Of a stretch of 64,000 nucleotides of DNA, positions 32,801-44,397 are shown piece after piece; position 1 is the stretch's first letter, and each line of letters opens with the position of its first letter. Under the pieces are notes generated by a model. The model was not told the DNA's origin, searched no databases, and was given only the letters and a program-made list of their open reading frames with translations. The stretch covers positions 2,666,001 through 2,730,000 of the forward strand of contig JAFEVB010000002.1 of NCBI GenBank assembly GCA_032629725.1, read 5' to 3'. Made by a program: the position numbers and the translations under genes. Source of the DNA: Gremmenia infestans. Lineage: Eukaryota > Ascomycota > Leotiomycetes > Helotiales > Hamatocanthoscyphaceae.

Positions 32801-33914
32801 TTAGAGAACATCCTTCCGCTCCCATCCTGTTGCCTTGATATACTCGATTCCCTTGCTAGGGTGCGGCTTTTCACTATCCTTATATGAGGACACGAATGGA
32901 TTCGGGTCTTCTTTCTGCTTCAGATTCCCCAGGGTGTGGTTGACTTCTCGGTGCTTTGCTTCATCAGCCCGTATGTACAGCAGTAAGTCCTTCATGCTCC
33001 TGTTCCCTTCCGGCATCTGCCAATAGTTGACTGCCAAATCAGGAACGCGAAACTTGGGATCCGACCATTTGGGCAACTTTCCAGCCTCGAGGTCAGAAAT
33101 GGCGAGGGTATACGTCAAAACGGCTTCTTCTTCCAAGTAGCCCACGAAGCGATGACATGTACGTGGGGAGACGAGATAGGAGAGGAACATGGAGTTGAAG
33201 AATACGCCCTGGGCGCCGAGGATCATGATCTTCATGAACCAGCCCGGTTCTGCCATCTTGAGAAATGTAAGCAGATGCATGCGTTCGTTGTACGCCTCCT
33301 CTAGCAGCGTCTCGATCCAGCCATTGTCTCTCTTCATCCTCCGCAAAGAATGCAAGTGCCGGAGCATGCCCGCCACCATGCCCGGGACGCCTGCTACGGA
33401 CTCCAGGAAGACCATTCGGATGAGCCATTTTCGTTCGCTCATGGCGTAGGGTTTGGTGGCGGACACGGGATTCTTGTCGCCCGCTACCTTTGGTTTCTCA
33501 ACATCATGCTTGTATCCAGTTGCAATATCAGTTCCCCATCGTAGCATGCGAACCATAAATAGGGCAACGCGGTCTGAGAAGTCTCTTGGCTCCCGGTGAG
33601 CGAAGTAGATATTAGTTTTAATTTGGTCGGCATTGTAGCTGTGGGGATTATATTAGCATCGAATATCTGTGATGGGTGGAGCGAAGAAAAAGGACATACG
33701 GAGGATGTGGCCAAGCCGAATCGGTCTTCTGAATCTGGTGGCCACGTTCCGGCTCGGGGAAATAGTCTCGAAGACTAGCTCTTGATGTCGAGGAAAAGTT
33801 TCGAGGGGAGTGGGTGCAGGTTAGGCCATAGGGATTTGAGAAACTGGCTACAGCTTTGGAGAGTTGTGCCGCTGTCTGTTTTGAGAGTGGTAGCCTCGTT
33901 CTTGCGACAAACAT
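32801..33914 (-). CDS. AOX1: Mitochondrial alternative oxidase
   Basis: Exons: 33700-33914 and 32801-33638 with a 61-nt intron; 350 aa, the normal length. Ubiquinol:oxygen oxidoreductase of the inner mitochondrial membrane, bypassing complexes III and IV. The N-terminus (MFVARTRLPLSKQTAAQLSK) is Arg/Ser-rich, as for mitochondrial import. Diiron ligands all present: Glu151 in VFLESVAG, Glu190 and His193 in YNERMHLL, the Glu of LEEEA (about 241-243), Glu298 and His301 in RADEAKHREVNH. MAEPGWFMKIM and GAQGVFFNSMFLSYLVSP supply the membrane-binding helices. Divergent from the GFA-domain gene, about 1 kb apart. AOX genes are commonly induced by respiratory inhibition, but no known control site was recognised here. 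Confidence 0.97.
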
Positions 33915-34939
33915 TGAGTTGATGAGTAGTCGAGGGCGAATTTGGTTTAAAGGTGATTGATTGAGATAGTATGAACAGGGTGATTAGAAATTGCCACGAA
34001 ATAAACAACAAAGAGATTTTGAAGTGCTTTGATTGTGAATGCCTCAGGGCAGGCTGAGAGGATGTGTGCCTTACCTTATATGACAACGGGAAGGGGAAGA
34101 TAGGATGGGATAGGATGAGATAGGACGAAAATGAAAGAGATACCCGTAAAGCCTACGCTTACAAGAACGCTTACAACGGTTTGTGTAATACGGATAGGTC
34201 TATGCTGACAGCTGATGGCAATAAATGGTGAAAATCCCACCAGTGAGTCAATACTAATCGACAAACCCTTTGTCCATCACAGCCTTGCGCTTGCACTAGA
34301 ATCCTTCACTTGCTATTGCGGAAGAAATCGTAACGAAAACACCCGAGCCGATATCTCGAAATTCTCGCCTTCAACCGTTCAACGACTCATCAAATGACTT
34401 TCAAATCAAAGCGTCGTCCGTGTCTTTGTCCGTGTCGGTGCCGTTGCGTTTAATCCATAGAGTCGCCGATTCGTTGGTTGTACGTGTGTATGTAATATGT
34501 ATGTAACATGTTTAGCAACACCTCATCAGCTGGTCTGGATTGGTCTGCTTACTAAAGAGAGCAGCTAGATCTGGTGGATTCTAGTGTCAGCACAAATAAG
34601 TACTATTATTTGTTGTATTATACTTATACTTCCAGAGGGGAAGGATAAAGTCGTTTTTCTAACCTTCAATCTCGCACCAACCTCGCTCAATTCTCGCATG
34701 GCCGTCATCTGTCCGTGTCTAGCGGGAGGTGCATAAATGGGTACTATACATATATGCAAGTACTAGAAGATAGCCAATCTTTGACTGGCTGATGGCAAAA
34801 ATAAGACGGTTTGATGTCTAGACCGCCCTGGCATAGATCTAGTCATAAATTCATATAAAACCAAGACACTCGGTCTTCATTTTCCTTGGTGTTCGTATGT
34901 CAAGCACTCATTAAGTCGAGCCATTCAACTCTCCTCACA
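33915..34939. other. Divergent promoter region (alternative oxidase / GFA protein)
   Basis: No gene. It includes GATAGGATGGGATAGGATG-like repeats near 34099-34125 and a TGTATGTAATATGTATGTAA repeat near 34488-34507. Confidence 0.55.
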
Positions 34940-35603
34940 ATGGCGCCTAGTCTCAAACCCTCCTTTTCCAATGCCGCACCCCTAGATTTCGCACACATAA
35001 CCGTCGTTGAAGAAACGCCAAAATCAGAGCATACCTCCCACACTCGCGCTTGCCATTGCGGCACAGTCAAGTTCAACGTCACGCTCAAGTGCCCTTTCCC
35101 CAAGTATCCTGTCAATGCATGCAGCTGTTCGGCTTGCACTCGGAATGGGTATCTATTGGTGTATCCAAAGAGGAGTGACTTCGAGATTACCCAAGGTATT
35201 TTCCCCCTTCTTCACCATCCACCGTCTTTCTCGGCTCTATGAATTGGATGTCAGAGGAGGGAGAAGAGTAAGGGTGACAAATTTGAGCAAAGGATACGAG
35301 AATTTGACCTCTTACACGTTCAATACTTGCACGCGATCCCACAAATTCTGTAAGACATGCGGTTCTAGCATGTTGATTGATTTTCAGCTTGCGGAGCAGG
35401 GGGAGACGGATCCGAGGAAAGATATCTTGGCTCTTAATGTAGGGTCTTTTCCTCCCTTCCGCTCTATTGCCAAATAGCTTTGAGAGGACCAACAGGAATG
35501 TATAACTTACGCAGAGTAGGTGAGGAATTTCAAGGACATCGATCTGGATACACTGCAGTATACGTACTTTGATGGAAGAAGGCTTATTCCTTCGAACGAA
35601 TAA
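34940..35603 (+). CDS. GFA/CENP-V family protein (glutathione-dependent formaldehyde-activating fold)
   Basis: Exons: 34940-35195, 35293-35438, 35520-35603 (161 aa). Cys pattern typical of the Mss4-like fold: CHCGTVKF (Cys38, Cys40), NACSCSACTRNGYLLVYP (Cys61/63/66) and KFCKTCGSSM (Cys105/108). The last exon encodes FKDIDLDTLQYTYFDGRR. The family includes GSH-dependent formaldehyde-activating enzymes and many proteins of unknown substrate, so a formaldehyde role should not be assumed. The second intron acceptor (TAG at 35517-35519) was chosen because it alone keeps the frame. Convergent with the cation exchanger gene. Confidence 0.85.
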
Positions 35604-35975
35604 TGGTCCTCGAACTGGTAGAGTGTATAGGTGGAGATCTTAATCGTTTGGTGGTGTGGAAAGGGCATCAAAAGTGGTTCGGAAAGGGGTAAGCAGGTGG
35701 AAGACCCTCTGGAAACCTTTTCCTACCCACCTACCCACGCTTGAAAGAATGACGATATAAAATTCTAGAAAGTAAAGACATCTGCTATGAAATTCTATCA
35801 ATACTTTACATCTTCCCCGTGGGAAAAAAAAAGATCCCTCACATGATAAGGGTTCCTTGTCTGACCGTAATATTACACCCAGAAGTAAATATATGAAGGT
35901 AATAAAATAACAATTATACATTTTCCTCAAATTGAACTCCCGCATAAATTCCCTGGTATCATAAAAGCATTGCCA
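35604..35975. other. Convergent intergenic region
   Basis: 372 nt of AT-rich 3' flank between the GFA and exchanger genes; nothing else is seen. Confidence 0.6.
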
Positions 35976-38900
35976 TCATAGCGTCAACGCTGTACTTCCC
36001 CAAACGCCACTAATTTCCACCCCGAGATTGATGATGGTGCTGATGCTCCAAAGGATTATGAGTCCCCATCCAATGCGTCTACTCATGACCCATTTATTCA
36101 TCGGCACCGCAATCAACAACCCCACGAGAGTCACAAGCAGTGTGATAGCACTGACCATCAGTGTCCTGCTGACCTCGATGTGATAGGGTTTGTATTTGAT
36201 TTCCTTGTTCGGGTGCTTTGCGTGATGGGCATTCGAATCTTTAATCGTCATGTATAAACCGCTGACGCCTATGCCGATCAAGATATTGAGCATTGGGCCT
36301 CCAAAACATGCCGAGAGCGCCATGACAGGATAGCCAAGACGCGCTACAGTGATATCTGCGACTAGATCGCCCAGAGAATTCCCAACGGCGAAGATCGTGA
36401 GACCTAGGATTGCATCAGATATCCCTAAGATGACACCGAAGGCTTTCAAGACGCCGACTACCTCATTTGCGATGGTTGAAATCCAGGCGATGGAGACAAC
36501 AAAGCCTAGGAAACAGAGCAGGGCGCGATATTTTGGCGGTTTGGACGCCGTAGTTGTAAGGGCGAGAATGCCAAACGCGACGAGGGAGCCAAGGAGGGAA
36601 TACATGACGAGATTGATAAGACGACGGGTAGTGGGTTCGGATGTATTAGCCCAAATAATTAACACTACAAACAGAGGAGCCGTGAAGATCTGCACAGACA
36701 CGAGCCAGCGGTTCCAGTCTTTGGCAGGCGTAGGCATACGGTCGCTTGGAATCTCCATGGGGTCTACCGAGGCTTGTTTTGAGGGTATAGGAGTTGGATG
36801 AGAATGATGGTGGTCATTCTCTGCTAATACAGCGACCGTGGCGGTGTCGTGCCCGCTCATTCTGGATATATCTGGCGATCGAGGAAGACGCTCCTGGGAT
36901 TCGGCAGTTGCCTGCCGATAACGCATCCACTCGGGCTCTAGTTCTAGAGATGGGCTATCTGGTGTTAATATCGGCCCTGTACTACTTCTTTGCCTCGTAT
37001 GGGTCAAGCGCTCATCGAGCACCAAGCCCAAATCTTCGTCCTCTCGAGGTTCGGATTCTACCACTGGTAGTGTGATTGCTAGAAGGAAAATGCTTGGCAC
37101 TGAAACTACACTGACAAATTTATCCCATATAGACTTGTCTCTCCAGGTACAAAGAGTTGGAAACAAAGTAGAGCCTAATATGTGCGGGCTTGGTAGAAAG
37201 CTGTAAGGCCACCACTTGATTGGTCTCTCCTGTCTCTCTTGGTATTCCATATCTTGACTCCCATATGTTTCAGGGGTCAGCGTCGCTTCCGGGAGTAAGA
37301 GACTAGGGGCTTTGGAGCTGTGGGCTGAGAGTGGTGTAGGCGAATCTGTGTACAGAGGAAACTGCACTACGGGAGAAATGGTTCTGGAACAAGAACTATC
37401 TCTGGATGAGGGCCCCGGAATCTGCAAGCTAAGTCGTTGCGATTCTCCAGATCTCGTCGTGGAAGAGTCTTGTGCGGGATCTCCTCTTTGCTGGCGATCT
37501 TTTAGTACGTCAACACGTAGATGCCGAGCACCAGGATATCCTTCCTCCGGAGGAGCCAGGGTATCTCGCTTTCGTCTTTCTTGAGAGGGGGCTGGGCTGA
37601 CATCTCTCGATCTATTGACCGACGGTGGAGGGGAGAGTGAGATTGTTGGTGATGGGGGCATAGGGCCAGCAGAAGAGGTTGGGACTGAATCAGGTCCTGG
37701 AATCTGTAGATGCCGAGGAAATGTGGGGGTTGCCGCCACAACACCGATATTTGGTACTTGGGCAACAGTATATGCTGAGGGGTCTGTTGGCTTTACGTCT
37801 ACAGCATCATTCATGGAAACTGCTCGGGTTCTCGCAGAGAAACCGGCTCGAGGAGGGGAAATACCAGAATCTTCGGCTTGGGAGGTCACAACGCTTAGAG
37901 CATGATCGGAATATGGCTCTGATCCGCCATATTGACTCTGAGTATTCGGCGCAGTCGGATCGTCGGAATATCGGCGAAGGTGAATGGGTCGAGCATATGA
38001 GCCTCTGGATTTTTGAAGTGAAGATAGAACAGACCTGAACTCCAAAGCACCCACAAGGCTGGGGCGAATAGGGGTAATCGTGTTCCTACGATTACCACGA
38101 GGACGAGTAACGCGCATACTACTGGCCATATCGGCTGCCAGCTGCCTACCTTCATCACCATCTTCATCACTATCATCTCCGGCCTGAGATCCGTAACCTG
38201 GACTTGATCCACGCTCCAGTGCCCCAAAATCTTCCGTGTCGTGGTAGCGGCCCTGTCCTGCAGGTGCATCTTCATCGTCCTCATCTTCTTCTGTGACTTC
38301 TATCTCCTCATTCGTCATAGACAAATAATGGCCACGAGCAGCTGCTTCTCTCTCGCGACGCACCCGGCGTCGACCTAGATACCAATGCCAGAGGACGACT
38401 ATTATCACATAGAAAACGTAGAACCCAATCATGGCACAGCACTCCCACAGTTGTAGAACTCCATCGGAGAGAAAGACCATACTGAAGCTTGCCGCTACAA
38501 TGAAAAAACCGACATCTCTGACAAACGTTTTCTTCCCGACTTTGAACTCTCGGACCAGTGCCATTGACCCCGCAACAACAGCAGTTATGAAACCAGCTGC
38601 CCCGATCAGCTCTCCAACAGCTAGGCTTCCACTATGCGAACTCATAGCAGCAAATGTAGAGAAAACATCGGGACTTCCATTTCCGAAGGCCAAAAATGTA
38701 ACCCCTGCCATACTTTCGCTCATCCCAAGGATGCTTGCAATTGTAGATAGGTTGATGCAGAAGAAGTCGGAGGCTGCTATCCCGATGGTTGTAAAAAGAA
38801 GCCCCAGCCAGAGCGTTAAGATTATAAAGGCAACTGGTTGCGCCTTGTTGAGATGGCAGTAATAGAGGGAGAGGTAAGACAGGAGCCCCGCCTCCTCGTC

Positions 38901-39251
38901 TGGGCAATTGGCTTTTATGAAGGCGCATTTATCTTCGGCATGGTGAACGAGTCGGCACTAGATGGAGAGATTAGAAAGAGTGATATGCAAAGGAGAAATA
39001 ATAGCTTGAGCTTGTGGGGGCGGGCGCACCTCCTCGTCTCTCTTGAACAGTTGGGTGACATCCCGACTCTCCAATGCCCGTCGCTGGGCAAGTCCGAATT
39101 GCAGGCCATGAGTGTATCTAGCACTCTGGTCGGCGACGAAGCTGAATACCGCGAAAGCAGAGATGAACAGGACGGTGATGTAGAAGGCGCGAAAGCTCAA
39201 TCTGGGTTTTCGCTGGCGGATGGGCACCGTATTGGAGGAAATCTGTGGCAT
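35976..39251 (-). CDS. Ca2+/cation exchanger (CaCA/NCX superfamily), large fungal type
   Basis: Exons: 39030-39251 and 35976-38957, intron 72 nt, 1,067 aa. Begins with a signal-anchor-like segment (AFYITVLFISAFAVFSFV), then a Cys-containing lumenal stretch (CRLVHHAEDKCAFIKANC) and the first exchanger domain with GVTFLAFGNGSPDVFSTFAA (alpha-1 repeat). A long hydrophilic loop of about 450 residues follows, with acidic runs and many Ser/Pro phosphorylatable stretches. The second exchanger domain carries TIFAVGNSLGDLVADITVAR and ACFGGPMLNILIGIG (alpha-2). This resembles yeast YDL206W and animal NCLX; vacuolar, ER or mitochondrial residence cannot be read from the sequence. Divergent from BRN1 with 369 nt between starts, so a shared promoter is possible. 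Confidence 0.92.
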
Positions 39252-39620
39252 TCTCTTGCCGGCGCATGTTCTGAATATATCTGTACGAGGTTGAGGATGA
39301 GGTTGAATTTGAAGTTGGGGTTATGACCTGACCTGACCAGCCAAGCAATTCCTTCCCAGCTTTCCCAGATAAATGACATAGGTAAAGGTACTTAGGTACT
39401 TAGGTACATCGGATCGGAGGTCTGATCATCCCGCCCGTTGCATCCACTAAGATAAGACGATAAACCTTGCCTAATTTGGTACAGTAAGATAAACATTACC
39501 TCTTGCCTCAGGCTCTCAAAGATCTCGTCGCCCCATGTAAACAAAGCGCGTATACATTGAATGCTTCAATTCAACTCCCACACAACCTCCACCCCCACAA
39601 CATAAATCACCCTTCTTACG
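39252..39620. other. Short divergent promoter region (exchanger / BRN1)
   Basis: 369 nt. It contains a GGTACTTAGGTACTTAGGTAC-type repeat near 39386-39408. No gene is seen. Confidence 0.6.
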
Positions 39621-42600
39621 ATGCCTCGAGTGGCCCAAGCCCCGCGTGGCAATGGCAACAATTCCAGAGTGGCATCTGGCTCTGTCGCTGCTTCACCTTT
39701 TAAGTCACCGGTCAAGTAAGGCGTCCTAACTCGCTCGGCTTGTTATTCTCACTCCGCTAACTACACCGTCCATAGAATACCACTCAACGATGATGCACAA
39801 GAGAAGGCCAAGAGGATGCAGTCGCGCCATGCGCTGCATGACATACATATGAACCAAATCAAAGCCGCAGCATCCCCAATGCGAAAACTTGCGAATTTCG
39901 ACCGAGCAGGAAGTTCCTCGCCCTCTTCGAACCCCAAAACTCCACGACGGCCTGGCAGCAAGGAGCTCGACCTCGATGGGGCTGTTTTGATGGTTGGCGG
40001 AACAGCAGTCACTCCAATGAAACGCGTGCCTATTCTGGCCAATTTCGAGGAATGGATGAAGATGGCTACAGACAACAAAATTAATGCCACAAACTCGTGG
40101 AACTTTGCGCTCATCGATTACTTCCATGACATGTCGCTTCTAAAGGAAGGCGATGGTGTCAATTTCCAGAAAGCCAGTTGCACTTTGGATGGTTGCGTCA
40201 AAATCTATACCAGCAGAGTTGACAGTGTCGCTACGGAGACAGGAAAGCTACTGAGCGGTCTTGCCGACAGTGGAAACAACAAGAAGAAGCGGGACGAAAA
40301 TGAAGAAGGCGAAGAGAGCGAGGAAGAAGTAGAGGACGAGGACGGGGTTGTGAGGAAGAAGCCGAAGAAGAGGGTATGTCCGCGTCGATTCATTTCACTT
40401 GTAATCGAAAGAGAAAAGCGATCAGTGATTGTTGCTTCTCATTGTTTCTCAATCAATTCTTCATGGACGGCCAGATCTGTTGTCCCTTCAGCACATTGCA
40501 CTGCAACCCAAGAAGTCTCTTGTGGGTGTAGGTTTAAGCAGAGACATGGATCGCGATATGTTTTCCGTAAGAAGGCATGCAATGGGTATATGGGTTGAAA
40601 CAGTCACAGAACTGGTACATACGACCATAGACTGAGGAGAATTGGGCATCCCGTCCGCTCTGCCATACACAAGCCTCAGATCGGCAGATTAGTAGTTGGG
40701 TGGGTGACCACCAGCGAATACCTGCTGTTGTATGTTGTTCTTCCTTTTTCTTTTTTGGCGATGTGTGAGGCGGGTGGGCATGGTTGCCACTTTTTGGTGC
40801 TAGTGAACATGTTTACTTTTGGTGGCGGGACTTAATCTGGAAACACAGGATTTCACCCCCAATTCATAACTTTCAATGCTGAGTTTTGCCTACATCTGTT
40901 CTGTCCTTTTCTAGCAAGGTCAGATACAGACATGCAGTTTTTACGGTCTTGTTTTGTAGTTGCTTTTACCGGAGAGCTGGGTGCTACTTCCCTATATACT
41001 TGCTTTGTTGATGTTTTTCTTTCTTTCTAGCGAGCCTTTACCATTGATTGATATTCATAACGGTATTAACATTTTCAAGTGTGTTCACAATTGTTTTGAG
41101 TCCTTTTGTATTTTGTTCAACTACAACTAGCTCATACACTATTCGACCTCTGCTAATGGCAAACAGACACAGCGCTCATCTGAAGCTACATTGGCAAGCT
41201 CTTTCGCAGCTCTCCAACTGAAAAAATTTGAGCTTGAATTCTCCGTCGATCCTCTGTTCAAGAAAGCGTCCGCAGACTTCGACGAAGGTGGAGCGAAAGG
41301 CTTACTTCTGAACCATCTTGCTATCGATTCACAAGGGCGTATCGTATTCGATAGTAGCGATGATGCCGGGGACGCATCAAGCGAAGGCGAGGCCACGAGA
41401 CGAAAAGATGACGCTATACAAGAAGAGGACGAAATTGAACCCGACTCGATGATCGATACAATTGTTAAAGAGTCCGAAGAAGACGAGCAGGATGTCGAGA
41501 TTGATGTCGGAGCACTTGGTGCGAAATTCTTCCCCAATCTAGACCGTCTGGAGGAGCAGGATATTTGTCCGTCCCTGAAGAATTTCGATTTAGGTGACCC
41601 TTCTGGATCAATGGACATCCCATTTTTGAAAGCCCCAGAGGACTGGCGACAGGAGAAGGACAAGCCTTACGAGGAAGACCCCATTGGCAATAAAACTGGC
41701 ATTTTCCTGGACGATGATAATCCAGCTGGGTTCGAAGACGACGATGACGGACTGCTAGGTAATTTTGATATACCAGCCGACACTGGGTTTGGGGAGGGTG
41801 GTGAGGCATGGGCACGCGACGCTGCGATCGAAACCCGAATGCGTGTCCATGATGCGGGATTCGATAATGACGGGATGGGAGGCGATGGCGAAGATGGTGA
41901 TGGCATGGGTGCCGGTGTTTTCGACCCTGAGACCGGCGAGCATGTTGTATCGTTGGACCGTGGAGCTAAAACCCAGGGTGACCATGATGATATATTGAGC
42001 TATTTCGATGAAGCACTGCAGAAGAACTGGGCAGGACCTGAGCATTGGCGCATTCGAAAGATCAAGGATATCAACAAGCCAACCTCGGCTACTAAGGCAC
42101 GAAAAGAGAAAGAGCCTTTTGAGATTGACTTCATGGCTCCTCTGGGCGCCAGTCTCGCAGAGACAATTTACACCCCAGCTTCATCCAATACCGTCATTTC
42201 TCTCCCAAAGAAGGACCGGAAGTCTAAGACGAGAAATCTACTTCCCGACGACAAGCACTTCAATTCAAAGCAGCTCCTGCGACTATTCCTTAAACCAAAG
42301 GCTAGGATGGGAGGCCGGAAATCTGGATTGGGCGCGAAAATTGGCACTTTTAGTCAACCAACAAAGGAAGATGAAACCCCCGAGGGCGAAATGGATGAGG
42401 CATTTTGGGCTGGCAAAGAGGGACCCGCTGGTGTTGGGGATGAGGCTGCGGTACAAGGCGACTACGATGCCAATTTCTTCCAAGACGATGGTTTGCCGAT
42501 GGCAGGTGGCATGGATGATGATGATGACATGGAGTTTGCTGATGCTCGAGATCACTTCTCCCCTGGCGCTGAAGAGAGGGGCGATCGCGGTATCGACGGC

Positions 42601-43107
42601 ATTCATAATGTGTTAAATGGCGGTATGACCCAAGGCACGGAAGGCGAAGGCGCCTTTGGTACCCAGCTTGTCACCCAAAGTCGAAGACTGAGACCAGAAT
42701 ACATGCAGTATGCTCGGGTTGCGAAGAAGGTTGACGTTAGGAGACTGAAGGAAGAGCTTTGGAGAGGTATTGGCCTCGAAGATCTTGAATCTGTAGGTTG
42801 CGCTTGGGTCAAAGAATGCATAAATACTAACATAGTGAAGGACCTGCCTCCGCCGACACCGTCGAGATCAACACCGCCTATGGAACCTAAGAAGGGAACC
42901 GATGACAGTCTTAAATTCACCTCGGTCATGCAGAACTTGCAGGGCGTCTACCCAAAACAAGCAATGGACGACATTTCGACGAGTTATTGTTTCATCTGCT
43001 TGTTGCACTTGGCAAACGAAAAGGGTCTTGTGATTGAGAAACAAGAGGGACTGATGGAGCTGGACATTAGGAAAGACCCGACTGCAGAGATTACTGTCGG
43101 TGGCTAA
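39621..43107 (+). CDS. BRN1: Condensin complex kleisin subunit Brn1/CAP-H (Barren)
   Basis: Exons: 39621-39715, 39776-40373, 41167-43107 (877 aa). Kleisin that closes the Smc2-Smc4 ring for mitotic chromosome compaction. The N-terminal kleisin domain has IPLNDDAQEKAKRMQSRHA, FEEWMKMATDNKINATNSWN and GDGVNFQKASCTLDGCVKIY. The central part is acidic, with LEFSVDPLFKKASADFDEGG and LLNHLAIDSQGRIVFDS (HEAT-subunit contact regions). The C-terminal winged-helix has LQGVYPKQAMDDISTSYCFI and LLHLANEKGLVIEKQ. Intron 1 is 60 nt, but intron 2 is 793 nt (GTATGT...GCTAATGGCAAACAG), far longer than any other intron here, and contains a complete 5S rRNA gene in the same orientation. Frame and phase across it are unambiguous. 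Confidence 0.95.
40587..40592 (+). promoter_or_regulatory. TATA-like element of the 5S rRNA gene
   Basis: TATATG located 25-30 nt upstream of the predicted 5S transcript start. A TATA-like box near this position is characteristic of Neurospora and fission yeast 5S genes. Confidence 0.6.
40617..40735 (+). rRNA. 5S ribosomal RNA gene inside BRN1 intron 2
   Basis: The 119-nt sequence begins ACATACGACCATAG and ends GCTGTTGTATGT; the ends pair to form helix I. CTGAGG near position 16 and CCTCAG near position 57 pair as helix II. CATCCCGTCCGCTCTG is the usual loop region. AGTAGTTGGGTGGGTGACCA, then CCAGCGAATACC, is the conserved internal control region used by TFIIIA. Base pairing is kept although the paired bases differ from other fungal 5S sequences I remember, which suggests function rather than decay. 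Dispersed single 5S genes are usual in filamentous ascomycetes; placement within a protein-gene intron in sense direction is not. Confidence 0.93.
40745..40756 (+). terminator. RNA polymerase III T-run terminator
   Basis: T5 followed by C and T6 about ten bases after the predicted 5S 3' end, as expected for Pol III termination. Confidence 0.75.
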
Positions 43108-44144
43108 GTGTAACACGGGGACTATTGTATCAAGAGTTTATGTATGACGGCGTATGGTAAAGGAGCATGACATGAATAGGGCATGATGTCTAATGAAAAC
43201 AACAGTAACTTGTTTATCCGCCAGGACTATCACTTTGGGTACCCTCACGGTCCAAGGCATGGCCACTGCGAAGAAAGTCGCTTCGGAAGCTTGGGATAAT
43301 GAGGAAGTAGAATGCGAAAGATTCTTTTTACGAAGCATCTTTCTTTCCTCCCCAAATCTGCCCTCCCTCACCAGGCCAATGGATATGATATATATGACGT
43401 GAAATGATGGACAGTTTGCTGCCGAAAAGAGCGGAGGGGTAGGAAGCGCGCTATTTCAGCCTCAATTTCACGGAGTATGCTTGCTTCAGCATGTTTCCCA
43501 AAATAGCAGCGTCGATGGTGGTGCGGCCGAACAGCCAATTACGGTCCTTCAAAACTGGAGTGATCCCTCTCATAGGGCCCCAGCTTTGGGAGCGCCTCTT
43601 CGCGCCTTCCCGAACGCGACATGCACTACGACGCTATGCAGCAGTAGACTGCATCCTTCGGCTACTGTACTGTACTGTACGGAGTGGAGTACTTTTCTCT
43701 TCTCTTCGCCGTACAGAGTACGTACTGAATCTATTGATGTACACCAAATGAGCTTCTTCTATCATTTATATTCCTCATTCATCCCTACCCTGACAATAAT
43801 CCTGCGCTCACGGGCGACCTATATAGCATTCAGCATCAAGGGAGGTATGCATGGCATGGCATGACATGGCAAGCCAAGCCAAGGCCCGGCAACAGTTGGC
43901 CGCTATGTTTCTTGTGCCGCAGAGCAGACTATTGGTAGCATTCCCTTTTAGCCCTCTGGTGCTGAGAAGATTGGTTGATTCGTTACTTCGTTGCGTGCGC
44001 CTTGACCAACGTTCCTTAGAATGGGGCGCAGCTCGGCTTGCCCAGGGAACGAACGCAGCAACACTGTTGGTCTTCCGTACCATGCCACCCCATCCCCATC
44101 GTAAAATTAAGTAAAATGTCAGAATCCTTCAGCTTGGTACAGCT

Positions 44145-44175
44145 TGGTACCGTACCGTACCGTACTGTACTGTAT
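44145..44175 (+). repeat. GTACC/GTACT pentamer tract
   Basis: About six consecutive five-base units of GTACC changing to GTACT. Similar tracts recur in other intergenic regions of the window. Confidence 0.85.
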
Positions 44176-44278
44176 TAATGCTGGCTCACCCCCACAGAAT
44201 GTAAGCGGAGGCTTCTTTTTCGACTTCCCCCTGTTATCGTTTTTGCGACTCTGAAGTAAGTTTGGAGGTTCTGTGCTG

Positions 44279-44337
44279 GAAAGGAAAGAAAAGAAAAGAA
44301 AAGAAAAGAAAAGAAAAGGAAAGGAAAGGAAAAGGGA
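44279..44337 (+). repeat. AAAAG/AAAGG array
   Basis: About eleven five-base units, AAAAG in the centre and AAAGG at the edges, about 60 nt before the start codon of the membrane sensor gene, so probably in its leader or core promoter. Confidence 0.9.
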
Positions 44338-44397
44338 AGGCTGTTTGTTTACATCGACTCGTACTGTTCTTTTTTATGGACGTCGTCTCTGGAAACG

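Larger units (their letters stand above)
43108..44397. other. Intergenic region with tandem GTAC-type repeats and AAAAG array
   Basis: 1.3 kb without recognised genes. It holds TACTGTACTGTACTGTACGG near 43666-43682, CATGGCATGGCATGACATGG near 43850-43870, the GTACC/GTACT tract at 44145-44175 and the AAAAG array. Confidence 0.65.
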
